Assembly: GCA_040414495.1 (NCBI GenBank) | Contig: JBEDUI010000274.1 | Span: forward strand, 1-60,897 | Direction: 5' to 3' | Origin: DATAVB01 sp040414495 | GTDB taxonomy: Bacteria; Actinomycetota; Actinomycetes; Mycobacteriales; QHCD01 | Length of the DNA stretch: 60,897 nucleotides | Shown: one piece after another, positions 17,650 to 25,952 of the stretch | How the letters are laid out: each line of letters opens with the position of its first letter | Numbering within the stretch: the stretch's first letter is position 1 | The notes under the pieces: generated by a model | The model's database searches: none | Seen by the model: only the letters and a program-made list of their open reading frames with translations | What the model was told of the DNA's origin: nothing | Program-made: the position numbers and the translations under genes

Positions 17650-18996
17650 TCATGACACCTTCACCAATTCCGGCTGCGGTTGTGTGGTGACCGGTCCGCC
17701 GGTCGCCATTCGGCGCAGGATAAGGATCAACGCGACCGCAAGCGCGCAGTACAGCAGGATCGTGCCGCCCAACCACCAGCCGACGTCGGTCGAACTGGTG
17801 ACCGCCTGCGAAACCCGCATCCGGCCGTAGACGATCCACGGTTGGCGACCCAGTTCGGTCACCATCCAACCGGCCAGCATCGCCGCCATCGCGCCGGGAC
17901 CGGTCAACGCCGCCGCCCGCAGCCACCATTTCCCGTGCCGCAACCGCCATACGCCAAGGCGACGTCGATCCCGGATCGCCACGAGCGCGACCAGCGCCGA
18001 CAGTCCGATGAGGGCGGTCCCGACCCCGACCATGAGGTCGAATGACAAATGCACTTGCGTGATAAACGGCGTCCGATTCTGCGGGGCGGCCACGTTGAGG
18101 CCGCGAATCTTGGCTGAGGGGTTGAAGTGACCGAGAATGCTCAGCCCATCGGGAATGCGCAAGCCGTCGACCAATTTCCCGGATTTCGCGTCGTAATAGC
18201 CGCCGATTGTCACTGGAGCGTGAGTCTGGCTGTGCCCCAAGCCTTCCAGCGCGGCGAATTTGGCCGGCTGCTTGGCTTCCACCACCCGGGCCGACCAGTC
18301 GCCGATCACCAACTGCAGCGGCGCGCAGACCAAGACCGCGACCAGCCCGACCGCGAATCCCCGACGGTGATAGGAATCCCGGCGTCCGCGCAGCATTCCG
18401 ATCGCGTAGATCGACGCCACCACGCCACCGGTGCACATCAACGCGGCAATAAGCATGTGCAGCGATTCGGGCGCCGCATTCGGCCCGGTCAGTGGGGCCA
18501 ACGGCTCAGCCGAGACCACCTTGCCATTTCGTTCTTTAATGCCGGTGGGGACGTTCATCCAGGCATTCGCGGTAACGATGAATAGCGCGGAGAACGTACC
18601 GGCGATGGCGACCGGAACTCCGGTCCACCAGTGGGTACGCGGCCGCAGCCGTTTCCAGCCGTACAAATAAAGCCCGAGAAATACCGCCTCGGCCAGAAAC
18701 GCGAATGCCTCCAACGTGAACGGCAGCGACAGCACTCCGCCGTACGTACCGAGAAATGCCGGCCACAGCAGCCCGAACTCGAACGACAACACCGTTCCGG
18801 AAACGGCGCCGACGGCGAACAGCACCGCGAACGCACGGGCCCATTTGCGGGCCAACCCCATCCAGACCGGATCGCCGGTCCGGATCGCCCGGTCCTCGAC
18901 GTAGAGCATGAGCCACGGCAGCCCTACCCCGAATACGGCGAAGCAGATATGGAACGCCAGACTCACCGCGGTCTCCGCGCGGGCCTCAGGCAGCAT
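17650..18996 (-). CDS. cydA: cytochrome bd quinol oxidase subunit I
   Basis: This 448-residue oxidase subunit holds haems b558, b595 and d. His16 in SLAFHICFAVFGVGLPWL corresponds to the haem ligand near residue 19 of E. coli CydA; ESLHMLIAALMCTGGV holds the second histidine, and the conserved GRQPWIVYG is near the C-terminus. The quinol-binding Q-loop is short, as in Gram-positive members. ATG 18996 follows a very strong GGAGGAGGGG site. The upstream region shared with a blaI-type gene holds two dyad operators, pointing to control by that regulator. Confidence 0.96.
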   Translation of the reverse strand: MLPEARAETAVSLAFHICFAVFGVGLPWLMLYVEDRAIRTGDPVWMGLARKWARAFAVLFAVGAVSGTVLSFEFGLLWPAFLGTYGGVLSLPFTLEAFAFLAEAVFLGLYLYGWKRLRPRTHWWTGVPVAIAGTFSALFIVTANAWMNVPTGIKERNGKVVSAEPLAPLTGPNAAPESLHMLIAALMCTGGVVASIYAIGMLRGRRDSYHRRGFAVGLVAVLVCAPLQLVIGDWSARVVEAKQPAKFAALEGLGHSQTHAPVTIGGYYDAKSGKLVDGLRIPDGLSILGHFNPSAKIRGLNVAAPQNRTPFITQVHLSFDLMVGVGTALIGLSALVALVAIRDRRRLGVWRLRHGKWWLRAAALTGPGAMAAMLAGWMVTELGRQPWIVYGRMRVSQAVTSSTDVGWWLGGTILLYCALAVALILILRRMATGGPVTTQPQPELVKVS

Positions 18997-19014
18997 CGCC
19001 CCTCCTCCTATACG

Positions 19015-19031
19015 TTCTACGGAACGTAGAA
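19015..19031. promoter_or_regulatory. BlaI-type operator 1 (TTCTAC-N5-GTAGAA)
   Basis: TTCTACGGAACGTAGAA is a perfect 6+6 inverted repeat (7+7 counting the inner G and C) lying 19 bases upstream of the cydA start. It shares arm sequence and spacing with the dyad at 19033-19049. Confidence 0.8.
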
Positions 19032-19032
19032 G

Positions 19033-19049
19033 TTCTACCTCCTGTAGAA
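19033..19049. promoter_or_regulatory. BlaI-type operator 2 (TTCTAC-N5-GTAGAA)
   Basis: TTCTACCTCCTGTAGAA repeats the arms and spacing of operator 1 with an 18-base centre-to-centre offset, slightly under two helical turns. It overlaps a possible -10 element TAGAAT (19045-19050) for the blaI-type gene, fitting autorepression. Confidence 0.8.
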
Positions 19050-19075
19050 TAACCATGGACGGAAGGGGACCGGCA

Positions 19076-19426
19076 ATGGCCCGGCTGGGTGATCTGGAAC
19101 GCGCGGTGATGGAGGTGCTGTGGTCGGCGCCGGAACCGTGTTCGGCCACGGACGTGGTGGCCGCGTTGCCGGGTCGGGAGTTGGCCGTGACGACCGTGCT
19201 CACCGTCCTGGATCGGCTGCGGCGTAAGCAATTGGTGACCCGGGAGCGGGCCGGGCGGGCGTTCCGCTTTTCGCCGACGGCCAGTCGGGAGGACCTCGTC
19301 GCCGAGACGATGGTGGAGGCGCTGGGCGGCAGCGACGACCGCGATGCGGCGCTGGTCCGGTTCATCGAATCGGTCAGCGAGGACGACGCCGAGATTCTGC
19401 GCAAGGCCCTGCGCCGCCACCGGTAG
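19076..19426 (+). CDS. BlaI/MecI/CopY family transcriptional repressor (copy 1)
   Basis: This 116-residue winged-helix repressor has LGDLERAVMEVLWSAPEPCSATDV, VTTVLTVLDRLRRKQLVTRER (recognition region) and a C-terminal dimer helix. BlaI proteins bind TACA/TGTA-like dyads as dimers and are inactivated by proteolysis through an M56 partner, which here follows after five bases. The gene diverges from cydA across two dyads, so cydAB is the likely target. ATG 19076 has a GGAAGGGGACC site; ATG 19055 in the same frame is an alternative that could be nearly leaderless. Confidence 0.88.
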   Translation: MARLGDLERAVMEVLWSAPEPCSATDVVAALPGRELAVTTVLTVLDRLRRKQLVTRERAGRAFRFSPTASREDLVAETMVEALGGSDDRDAALVRFIESVSEDDAEILRKALRRHR

Positions 19427-19431
19427 CTGCC

Positions 19432-20328
19432 GTGTATCCCGCCGACCTCGACGCGCTCGGACTGGCCGTGTTGGCGCTGCTGCTGGCCGGTCCGGTGCCG
19501 CTGGCGTTGGCCCACTCGCGGTGGCCGAGTCGAGACCCGCGGGCCGCACTGGTCGGCTGGCAGGCGGTCGGTCTGGCCGGCGGGTTGGCCGCGATCGGGG
19601 CGCTGCTCTCGCTCGGGGTTGCGCCGCGTCGGGAGCACCTGTTGCGCGGGCTCGTGTCACTGGCCCGGCACGGATTCGGCGGGATTCCACTGTGGAGGGT
19701 GCTGGCGTTCGGGCTGGGGGCGATTCTCGCGGCGTGGCTGCTGACCGTGCTGGCGGTATCGTTCTTTTCGGTGCTGCGGGACCGGCGACGGCATCGGCAG
19801 ATCGTCGATCTGGTCGGCCGACCCGGGCCCGGTTTAGGCACACTGGTGCTGGATCACGCGGTCGCGCTGGCCTACTGCGTACCGGGGGTGCGGCCGCGGG
19901 TCGTGGTCACCGACTCGGCGTTGCGGCTGCTGGCCGAGGACGAGTTGGCGGCGGTGTTGGCGCATGAGCGGGCGCATGTGCGGGGTCGGCATGACCTGGT
20001 GGTGCAGCCGTTTGTGGCCTGGCAGTCGACGTTCCCGTTCCTGCGCCCGGCCGCGCATGCGACCCGGGCGGTCGCGTTGCTGGTCGAGATGCTCGCCGAC
20101 GATGCGGCTTCGGAGCGCACCGGCCCGGATGCGGTTGCGGCGGCATTGGCCAGATTGGGTGCGTCGCGGTTGCCCGAGGGGGCGTTGGGTGCGGGCGGGT
20201 CGACGTTGGCGGTACGGGTACGCCGGCTGCTGGAGCCGGCGCCGGGGTTGGGTCGGGGCGCGGTGGTGTTGGTTTACGTTCTGGCCCTCGCGTTGGTGGT
20301 GCTGCCAACGGCGGCGCTGCTGCGTTAA
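19432..20328 (+). CDS. M56 family (BlaR1/MecR1-like) membrane metallopeptidase (copy 1)
   Basis: This 298-residue protein has three to four N-terminal hydrophobic segments, a cytoplasmic zinc protease core with HERAH (about 19963-19977) and a C-terminal helix (VVLVYVLALALVVLPTAALL). It lacks the penicillin-binding sensor domain of staphylococcal BlaR1, which is normal for actinobacterial members, so the signal is unknown. It probably cleaves or otherwise inactivates the BlaI-type repressor encoded just upstream. GTG start, five bases after the repressor stop. Confidence 0.86.
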   Translation: MYPADLDALGLAVLALLLAGPVPLALAHSRWPSRDPRAALVGWQAVGLAGGLAAIGALLSLGVAPRREHLLRGLVSLARHGFGGIPLWRVLAFGLGAILAAWLLTVLAVSFFSVLRDRRRHRQIVDLVGRPGPGLGTLVLDHAVALAYCVPGVRPRVVVTDSALRLLAEDELAAVLAHERAHVRGRHDLVVQPFVAWQSTFPFLRPAAHATRAVALLVEMLADDAASERTGPDAVAAALARLGASRLPEGALGAGGSTLAVRVRRLLEPAPGLGRGAVVLVYVLALALVVLPTAALLR

Positions 20329-20330
20329 TT

Positions 20331-20779
20331 GCAGCGAACGTGATGTCGGAGCGCGCGCTCCGCTGGTGGACTTTCTGCTCTGATGTCACGTTCGCTGCCG
20401 TGGGGGTTGTCGCGGGGTCGGTCGACCAACCCTGAGGTCACGCTCGCTGCACTGAATGTGGTGGCGGGACGAGCCAACCAACCCTGGTGTCACGTTCGCT
20501 GCCGTGGGGGTTGTCGCGGGGTCGGTTGACCAACCCTGGTGTCACGTTCGCTGCAGTGGAGGTCCGGCTTGCGTTTGGTCGAGTCGTCGGGCGCTGGTGC
20601 GTCGCGTATGTGCAGCGAGCGTGACGTGAGGGTCGAAATTCAGCGGAAAAACCGCCCTGGTCTCACGTTCGCTGCACTGAATGTGGTGGCGGGACCAGTC
20701 AACCAACCCTGGTGTCACGTTCGCTGCACTGAATGCGGTGGCGGGACCAGCCAACCAACCCTGATGTCACGCTCGCTGC
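20331..20779. repeat. two arrays of 52-bp tandem repeats with TCACGYTCGCTGC core
   Basis: The 13-base core TCACGYTCGCTGC occurs forward at 20386, 20438, 20490 and 20542 (all 52 bases apart), then at 20663, 20715 and 20767 (again 52 apart). Each array is preceded by an inverted core (20331 and 20612). Two spacer types recur, one starting CGTGGGGGTTGTCGC and one starting ACTGAATGTGGTGGC, both ending near ACCAACCCTG. Both arrays end with a segment containing GGCTTGCGT. Because spacers repeat, this is not a CRISPR array. The 582-base gene-free stretch 20329-20910 holds nothing else but this and the 11-bp repeats. Confidence 0.85.
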
Positions 20780-20807
20780 AATGAGACGCAGGCTTGCGTC
20801 CAGAAAT

Positions 20808-20895
20808 CGGCCGAACGCCCGCCGAATCTCAGCCGAATGTCGGCCGGACGTCAGCCGACTGTCGGCCAGACGTCTGCCGAATGTCGGCCGAATGT
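20808..20895. repeat. eight 11-bp tandem repeats (CGGCCGAATGT-like)
   Basis: Eight consecutive 11-base units without gaps share the pattern CNGCCRRAYGT, beginning CGGCCGAACGC at 20808 and ending CGGCCGAATGT at 20895. The array lies 15 bases downstream of the stop of the LLM gene on the other strand. The 11-base period is close to one helical turn, so any bound protein would see the units on one face. Confidence 0.88.
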
Positions 20896-20910
20896 CGGCG
20901 CGGTCAGACG

Positions 20911-21795
20911 TCAGAATTCGGCGACGACCGGAATGATCTCGCGGCCGATGATCTCCAACGGCGTGATGTTCTCGACGCCGAACACCCGCCCGTGCGCGAC
21001 CGCAATTCCCTTGTCGGCCAGCGCCCGCAACTCTTCGATGGTCTTCTCCACGTTCTCCCCGTTCGGCCCGACGTCGATGCGGTAGTTCACGGTTTTCTCG
21101 ATCTCGTCGTAGTCCCGGCCGAGGGCGTCGCAGTGACCACGCAGCACATCGAGCTTGTGATCCACATCCGGTCCGCCGAACAGGTTGCAGGCCTGGGCGT
21201 ACTGGGCGACCATCCGCAGCGTCTTGCGCTCGCCCGAACCGCCGATGAGGATCCGCGGGTGCGGTCGGGACAGCGCCTGCGGCGAGTTCAACGTACGGGT
21301 GAGCTGATAATGCTTGCCTTCGTACGGTTCCTCGCTGTCGGTCCACATCTGCAGGCAGATCTGGAGCGTCTCCTCCAGTCGCTCGAACCGTTCCGCGGTC
21401 GGCGGGAAGAACAAGCCGAGGCCGGCCGACTCCTCCCCGTTCCAGGCGGCGCCGATCCCGAGCCAGGCGCGCCCGCCGGAGAGTACGTCGAGCGTGGTGA
21501 CCTGCTTGGCCAGCAGGCCGGGATCGCGGTAGGTGACGCCGGTGACCAGGGTCATCAGCGAGACGTTCGTGGTGTGCGCGGCCAGGTAGCCCAGCGCCGT
21601 GTAGGCCTCGAGCATCGGTTCCTCGGGCTCGCCGTTGACCGCGATCTGCCAGACGTGGTCCATCACGCTGATCCGGTCGTAGCCGACGCGGTCGGCGGTG
21701 CTGGCGACCTCTGCCAGCTTGGTCGCCAGCCGGGCCGTGTCACCCGTGCCGTCGGCAGGCCACGTGAAGTTTGAGAGGTGGAGGCCGAGTTTCAT
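20911..21795 (-). CDS. LLM class F420-dependent oxidoreductase
   Basis: This 294-residue luciferase-like TIM-barrel enzyme has MKLGLHLSNFTWP, ISVMDHVWQI, SLMTLVTGVTYRDPGLLAKQ and LDVLSGGRAWLGIGAAWN, a set typical of the TIGR03560-like F420 branch. It would transfer hydride to or from F420 on an unknown substrate. Together with the Fgd-like enzyme at 15564 it implies an F420-making host. The repeat arrays directly follow its 3' end. ATG 21795 is preceded by a GAGG-like site. Confidence 0.85.
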   Translation of the reverse strand: MKLGLHLSNFTWPADGTGDTARLATKLAEVASTADRVGYDRISVMDHVWQIAVNGEPEEPMLEAYTALGYLAAHTTNVSLMTLVTGVTYRDPGLLAKQVTTLDVLSGGRAWLGIGAAWNGEESAGLGLFFPPTAERFERLEETLQICLQMWTDSEEPYEGKHYQLTRTLNSPQALSRPHPRILIGGSGERKTLRMVAQYAQACNLFGGPDVDHKLDVLRGHCDALGRDYDEIEKTVNYRIDVGPNGENVEKTIEELRALADKGIAVAHGRVFGVENITPLEIIGREIIPVVAEF

Positions 21796-22138
21796 ACGAA
21801 AACTCCTCAGGTCGGTACCTAGAGCCTATGAGTCGGGCGATCTGCCCGGAACACGTCTAGTTGATTCATATCGCACAACCGGTGATGGCGCAGGCTCGCC
21901 CGGCGTGCCATACGTCCGGAAGCCGGGCCTCGCGTGGGAAGATATCGGGCCGATATTCCGGGGGAGGAGTTGCGTTCGCAGCGGTGATGCTCGTAAGCTG
22001 ATCGCGGGTCGAGTCGAACGTACATTCGAATGATGTGGTTTGAGGAGGCCCGGTGATGACGTCGATGATCAGGCCGCCGGCAGGCGGTTTTCGGCTGGTC
22101 ACGTTCCCCGCAGCCACCGACTCGGAGGGAACGGGATC
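21796..22138. other. 343-base region between divergent genes, no gene seen
   Basis: This lies upstream of the LLM gene (minus) and of the small gene at 22139 (plus). An open frame runs through part of it but lacks a start site with a ribosome binding site. No clear dyad, RNA or repeat was recognised. Confidence 0.4.
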
Positions 22139-22375
22139 ATGCTGAGGGTTGGTGAGGACAGTCGGTTGTTGCTGGGGGCGGTGGCCGCTGGTCGGGTACG
22201 TCGGGCTCCGGTGGTGCCCGATGATCGGACCGCGCCGCGGTATCTGCTTGATGGAGTGGAAAGCGTTGACGGTCCGCTCGCCTCGCTGTTGCGGGAGGAC
22301 CTGATTTTCCTGCCCCGGGTCGGGCCGCCGCGGCTCACCCCGGATGGGGAATGGGTGCTGACGAATTTTACGTAG
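22139..22375 (+). CDS. small hypothetical protein
   Basis: This predicted 78-residue protein starts at ATG 22139 after a good GGAGGGAACGGGATC ribosome binding stretch. Its sequence (MLRVGEDSRLLLGAVAAGRV..., RYLLDG, DLIFLPRVGPPRLTPDGEWVL) looks like a compact alpha/beta domain but matches no family I recognise. It is isolated: the MITE-like element starts 17 bases after its stop. It could be a truncated remnant disturbed by that insertion. Confidence 0.5.
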   Translation: MLRVGEDSRLLLGAVAAGRVRRAPVVPDDRTAPRYLLDGVESVDGPLASLLREDLIFLPRVGPPRLTPDGEWVLTNFT

Positions 22376-22392
22376 GTTTTCTGACTTTCTGC

Positions 22393-22584
22393 CCTAGGGC
22401 ATGTCTCTTAAATCCTGGCCTACTGCGCGGCGCCCAGACGACGACCGGCTGCGTTGTCGTCGTCGCCGGTAGCTCCCTACCGGCTCCTCTCATGTCTTGC
22501 GGGCCACCCGCACCCGGGCTGCCTTGCCGGACGCCGCCTGGATCACCGCTCGCGACGGCCAGGATTTAAGAGACCTGCCCTAGG
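22393..22584. mobile_element. MITE-like non-autonomous element, 192 bp
   Basis: The ends are inverted repeats of 28 bases matching at 27 positions: left 22393-22420 reads CCTAGGGCATGTCTCTTAAA then TCCTGGCC; right 22557-22584 is its complement with one change. CTAG at both ends may be a target-site duplication. No transposase frame fits inside. An internal perfect hairpin, GCCGGTAG-CTCC-CTACCGGC, lies at 22465-22484. The arrangement is that of a miniature element mobilised by a transposase elsewhere. Confidence 0.75.
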
Positions 22585-22621
22585 TGTGGCACGGCGCGGG
22601 TTTTGCCCGCGCCGTGCCACA
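22585..22621 (-). terminator. strong hairpin terminator of the GH127/ABC operon
   Basis: TGTGGCACGGCGCGGG pairs perfectly over 16 bases with CCCGCGCCGTGCCACA across a TTTTG loop. It lies 19 bases past the last permease gene of the minus-strand operon and abuts the MITE-like element. Confidence 0.8.
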
Positions 22622-22639
22622 CGTCCAAGCCCGTTTGGA

Positions 22640-23512
22640 TCAGCCCTTGACCGCACCGGAGGTGAGGCCGCGGACGTAATACCGCTGCAGCGCGACATAT
22701 AGCACGACGCAGGGAATCATCGCGATCACGGCGCCGGAGACGAGATATCCGTAATTCACCTGGCCGTAGGTCCCGGTCTCCACGTTGAGCAGGGCCACCG
22801 GCAGGGTGATCAGGTTGTCCTTGGTGATAAAGGTCAGTGCGCCGAGGAATTCGGTCCAGGAAAACAGGAATGCATAGAGCACGGTCGTCGCGATGCCCGG
22901 CACGACCAGCGGGCGTAGTACGAATATCAACGTGCCCATAACGCCGGACCCGTCGACGTAGGCCGAATCCTCCAGTTCCTTCGGGATCTGGGCGAACGTG
23001 TTGCGCATGACGAAGACGCCGAATGGCAGGTTGAACGTCGTATAGAAGAGGATCAGGCCAAGTCGGGAATCGGTGAGGCGCAGCGCGTTCAGCTCCATGA
23101 ACAACGGGGTGAGCACAGCCTGGAACGGAATCATCAACGTGACAATGATCAGCGCGAAGATGATGCCCGAGCCCCGGAAGCGGAACCGGCCGAAGCCGTA
23201 CCCAGCCAGGGTCGCGATCACCGCGGTCAGCGCCGCGGTGCCGATCGAGACGATGAGGCTGTTGCCGACGTAGCGCAGGATGTGGACGCTGCCACCGATC
23301 AGGCCGGAATAGTTCGCGACCGTCATGTGGGTGAAATCGCTGGCCTGCGGGGCCTGGGTGATCATCGCGGCCGGCTGGAACGACCGCAGGACCGCCCACA
23401 GCAGCGGCAGAATGAACAGAATGGACAGGACAACGCCGACGGTGACGTACAGGTACCTGGCGGTGCGGTCGGAGGACCGGGCTCGGCCCGCGGCGCTGGT
23501 GGTAGCGGTCAC
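22640..23512 (-). CDS. carbohydrate ABC transporter permease (MalG-like)
   Basis: This 290-residue permease has six hydrophobic segments. The EAA loop ELEDSAYVDGSGVMGTLIFV then LRPLVVPG contacts the ATPase. It forms the membrane channel with the product of the gene at 23509, which overlaps its start by four bases. As in most actinobacterial sugar importers no ATPase is encoded nearby; a shared MsiK-type ATPase is the usual solution. With the GH127 enzyme upstream the cargo is probably an L-arabinose-containing saccharide. Confidence 0.92.
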   Translation of the reverse strand: MTATTSAAGRARSSDRTARYLYVTVGVVLSILFILPLLWAVLRSFQPAAMITQAPQASDFTHMTVANYSGLIGGSVHILRYVGNSLIVSIGTAALTAVIATLAGYGFGRFRFRGSGIIFALIIVTLMIPFQAVLTPLFMELNALRLTDSRLGLILFYTTFNLPFGVFVMRNTFAQIPKELEDSAYVDGSGVMGTLIFVLRPLVVPGIATTVLYAFLFSWTEFLGALTFITKDNLITLPVALLNVETGTYGQVNYGYLVSGAVIAMIPCVVLYVALQRYYVRGLTSGAVKG

Positions 23513-24462
23513 GATGCCTCCGACTTCCGGTCGTCGTCATCCCTGAGCAGGAAGAACTGGGCGGCGCTGATCAGTCCGACCACGATTACGAGCGCCAACG
23601 AGAGGGCGGTCGCCGCGCCGACATGCAATTGCACGAACGCCTTTTGATAGATCCATTGCACGACGGTTGTGGTGCTGACCCCGGGTCCGCCCTGGGTGAG
23701 GATATAGAACTGATTGAACGCCAGGAATGAGCCGATCACCGACAGAATCAGGCTCAACGCGATCGTGCGGCGCAAGAGCGGCACCGTTATCCGCAGCTCG
23801 CGGGCCCACCAGGAGGCACCGTCCACTTCGGCCGATTCGTAGATGTCGTGCGGGATCCCTTGCATACCAGCCATCAACAGCATCATCGTCAGACCGGAGG
23901 CGTACCAGACCACGAGCACACAGACCGCCGTGACGGCGAAATTCGTTCGCACCAGCCACGGCGTGCTGCCATCGGTGAGACCGACCTTGTGTAGCAGGAA
24001 ATTGACCGCGCCGGAATTGGGCTGCAATTCCAGCAGCAGCATGAAGCTTTCGGTAGCCAGACCCACCACGAACGGCAGGAAGAACGCGGTCCGGAACCAG
24101 GTCGCGCCACGTCGGTTGGACCGCACCAGGACCGCCAGCCCGTACCCGACCAGGAAGATCGGCACGGTCACGATTCCGGTGTACATCAACGTGAACAACA
24201 CCGAGTGCAGGAAGACCGTGTCCTTGGGGATGTTCGAGTAATTCTCGGCCCCGACGAAATGGTACGGGCCGATCAACGGCCAGTTGGTGAACGAAATGAA
24301 GACGGCGAATCCGAGCGGGAACAGTACGAACGCCACCACGAAAAGGAATGCCGGGCTGACCAGGGCCAGGCCGACTCCGGGACGCGAGGTGACCCGGCGC
24401 CTCCGGCGTCTACGGGCGCCGGCCTCGGCCGGTCGCTGCACGTCGACGGTCGTTGCGGTCAC
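23509..24462 (-). CDS. carbohydrate ABC transporter permease (MalF-like)
   Basis: This 317-residue permease has an Arg-rich cytoplasmic N-terminus (GARRRRRRRVTSR), six helices, and the EAA loop IYESAEVDGASWWARELRIT followed by VPLLRRTI. It pairs with the MalG-like permease immediately downstream, with a four-base overlap. The gap to the binding-protein gene upstream in the operon is 56 bases. Confidence 0.92.
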   Translation of the reverse strand: MTATTVDVQRPAEAGARRRRRRRVTSRPGVGLALVSPAFLFVVAFVLFPLGFAVFISFTNWPLIGPYHFVGAENYSNIPKDTVFLHSVLFTLMYTGIVTVPIFLVGYGLAVLVRSNRRGATWFRTAFFLPFVVGLATESFMLLLELQPNSGAVNFLLHKVGLTDGSTPWLVRTNFAVTAVCVLVVWYASGLTMMLLMAGMQGIPHDIYESAEVDGASWWARELRITVPLLRRTIALSLILSVIGSFLAFNQFYILTQGGPGVSTTTVVQWIYQKAFVQLHVGAATALSLALVIVVGLISAAQFFLLRDDDDRKSEAS

Positions 24463-24518
24463 ACGTCATCGCCTCCAGACTTGTGGTCTCCAGCGTTCTC
24501 CGGGATTGATAGCTACGG

Positions 24519-25952
24519 TCATGATTCGGCCTGCGAAAGCGCGTCGGCGAATCCGGTCTGGCCGTTCTTGATCGCGTTGTCGATATCGCCGTCGAAGACC
24601 GCCTTGATGAACATCTGCTCCCACGGCCCACCGGGCTGGTTGAACGTGACGTTGTACGAGAGCGTCTTGGGTGCGTAACCCTTCGGCAGCGCGTTGAGCA
24701 AGACCGCGTTGATCGGGTATTTCTTTTTGAACGCTGGAGTGCCGACGTCGGTGCGGATCGGTTCGAAACCGCCGAGCGGCGCCTGCGCCTGCTGTTCCTT
24801 CTGCAAGGCGAACTTGACGAATTCCCACGCACCGGAGGGGTTTGGCGCGTTCTTCGGAATTCCGAAATTGGCGCCACCGTCGAATGTGGAGTAGCCGCCA
24901 TCCGGGCCGGGCAACGGGACCGCGCCGATCTGCTTCTGAAAGGCTGGCGGCGCGTTGGCGGCGGTGCCGTAGCCGGCCGGCAGCATGCCGATCTTGCCGG
25001 CCAGGAAATCCTGCCCCCAGGTCGCTCCGGTCTCGGTCTCTGATTCGGGTGCGGCCAGGTGCTGCGACCACAGTTTGCGATAGAGCGTCAGCGTCTGGCG
25101 CATCGCCTTGTTCGAGGAGACCGTCGCGTGCTGGTTACCGGGCTGGCCTTTGAAAACGTCGGTATTCGTGGCCCACACGTCGGGCATCATCGTGAAGCCC
25201 AGACAGCCCTCACACCGCCCGGCAAAGGAGAAGCCGTACGTGCCGTGGCCCAGCTTCGTAATCGCCTTGGCATCGGCGAGAATATCGGCGAAATTGCGCG
25301 GCGGTTTGTTCGGGTCCAGCCCGGCCTTCTTGAACAGTGTCTTGTTGTAGAGCAGGAACGACATGTCGCCGACGTACGGCGTGCCGTAATAATGGCCATT
25401 CTCGGTGGTCAGGTTGAGGTGTCCGGGGGAAAGGACGTTCTTTTCCGGCAGCTTGTTCACTGCCGAGGTCAGGTCGAGGAACGCCTTGTTGTAAATGAAC
25501 AGCTGTGAGTTGATGTCGTCGATGCCGACCAGGTCGGGCGCCGAACCGCTGCGGATCGCGGTCGCCAGCTTGGTGACGTACTGGGTGTCCTGGATCGGGC
25601 TGAGCTCGACCTTGAGGTGTTTGTGGGTGGCGTTGAATTCTTTGACCAGGATCTGCCCGTACGGCGAGGTCGCGCTGCGGTCCCAGAAATGCACGACGCC
25701 GGTGGCGTTGGTACCGAATTGCGGTGAGGAGACCGCGGGCCCGGCCGGTTTACTGGACCCGCAGCCGACCGCCCCGGTCAGGCAGGCCAGCGCTGCCGCC
25801 GTAACCGCCGCGACCCGGCGCCGGGCCGGGGCGCGGCGGGGTGTCAGCGGGCCGCCGTGGCCGGACAGCCGCGCGCTCACCGGATTGGCCCGGCGGCCGG
25901 GCAGTCGCGCGCTTGCCGGGTCGGTCTGGCGGCGGGGCAGCCGCGCGCTCAC
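24519..25952 (-). CDS. sugar ABC transporter substrate-binding lipoprotein
   Basis: This 477-residue family 1 solute-binding protein has a lipobox ending in GAVGC (Cys64) after the hydrophobic stretch VAAVTAAALACLTGAVG, then mature features such as VHFWDRSATSPYGQILVKEFN and DLVGIDDINSQL. The predicted N-terminus before the signal peptide is unusual: three 12-residue repeats (SARLPxRxxxPx), encoded by a 36-bp tandem repeat. GTG 25952 overlaps the GH127 stop as GTGA, supporting coupling, but the true start could lie just before the signal peptide (about residue 36). Confidence 0.88.
   Translation of the reverse strand: MSARLPRRQTDPASARLPGRRANPVSARLSGHGGPLTPRRAPARRRVAAVTAAALACLTGAVGCGSSKPAGPAVSSPQFGTNATGVVHFWDRSATSPYGQILVKEFNATHKHLKVELSPIQDTQYVTKLATAIRSGSAPDLVGIDDINSQLFIYNKAFLDLTSAVNKLPEKNVLSPGHLNLTTENGHYYGTPYVGDMSFLLYNKTLFKKAGLDPNKPPRNFADILADAKAITKLGHGTYGFSFAGRCEGCLGFTMMPDVWATNTDVFKGQPGNQHATVSSNKAMRQTLTLYRKLWSQHLAAPESETETGATWGQDFLAGKIGMLPAGYGTAANAPPAFQKQIGAVPLPGPDGGYSTFDGGANFGIPKNAPNPSGAWEFVKFALQKEQQAQAPLGGFEPIRTDVGTPAFKKKYPINAVLLNALPKGYAPKTLSYNVTFNQPGGPWEQMFIKAVFDGDIDNAIKNGQTGFADALSQAES

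Noticed and set aside
20331..20779. CRISPR array
   Set aside because: Regular spacing is present, but the repeat is only 13 bases, the spacers are themselves repeated in two types, and no cas genes occur.
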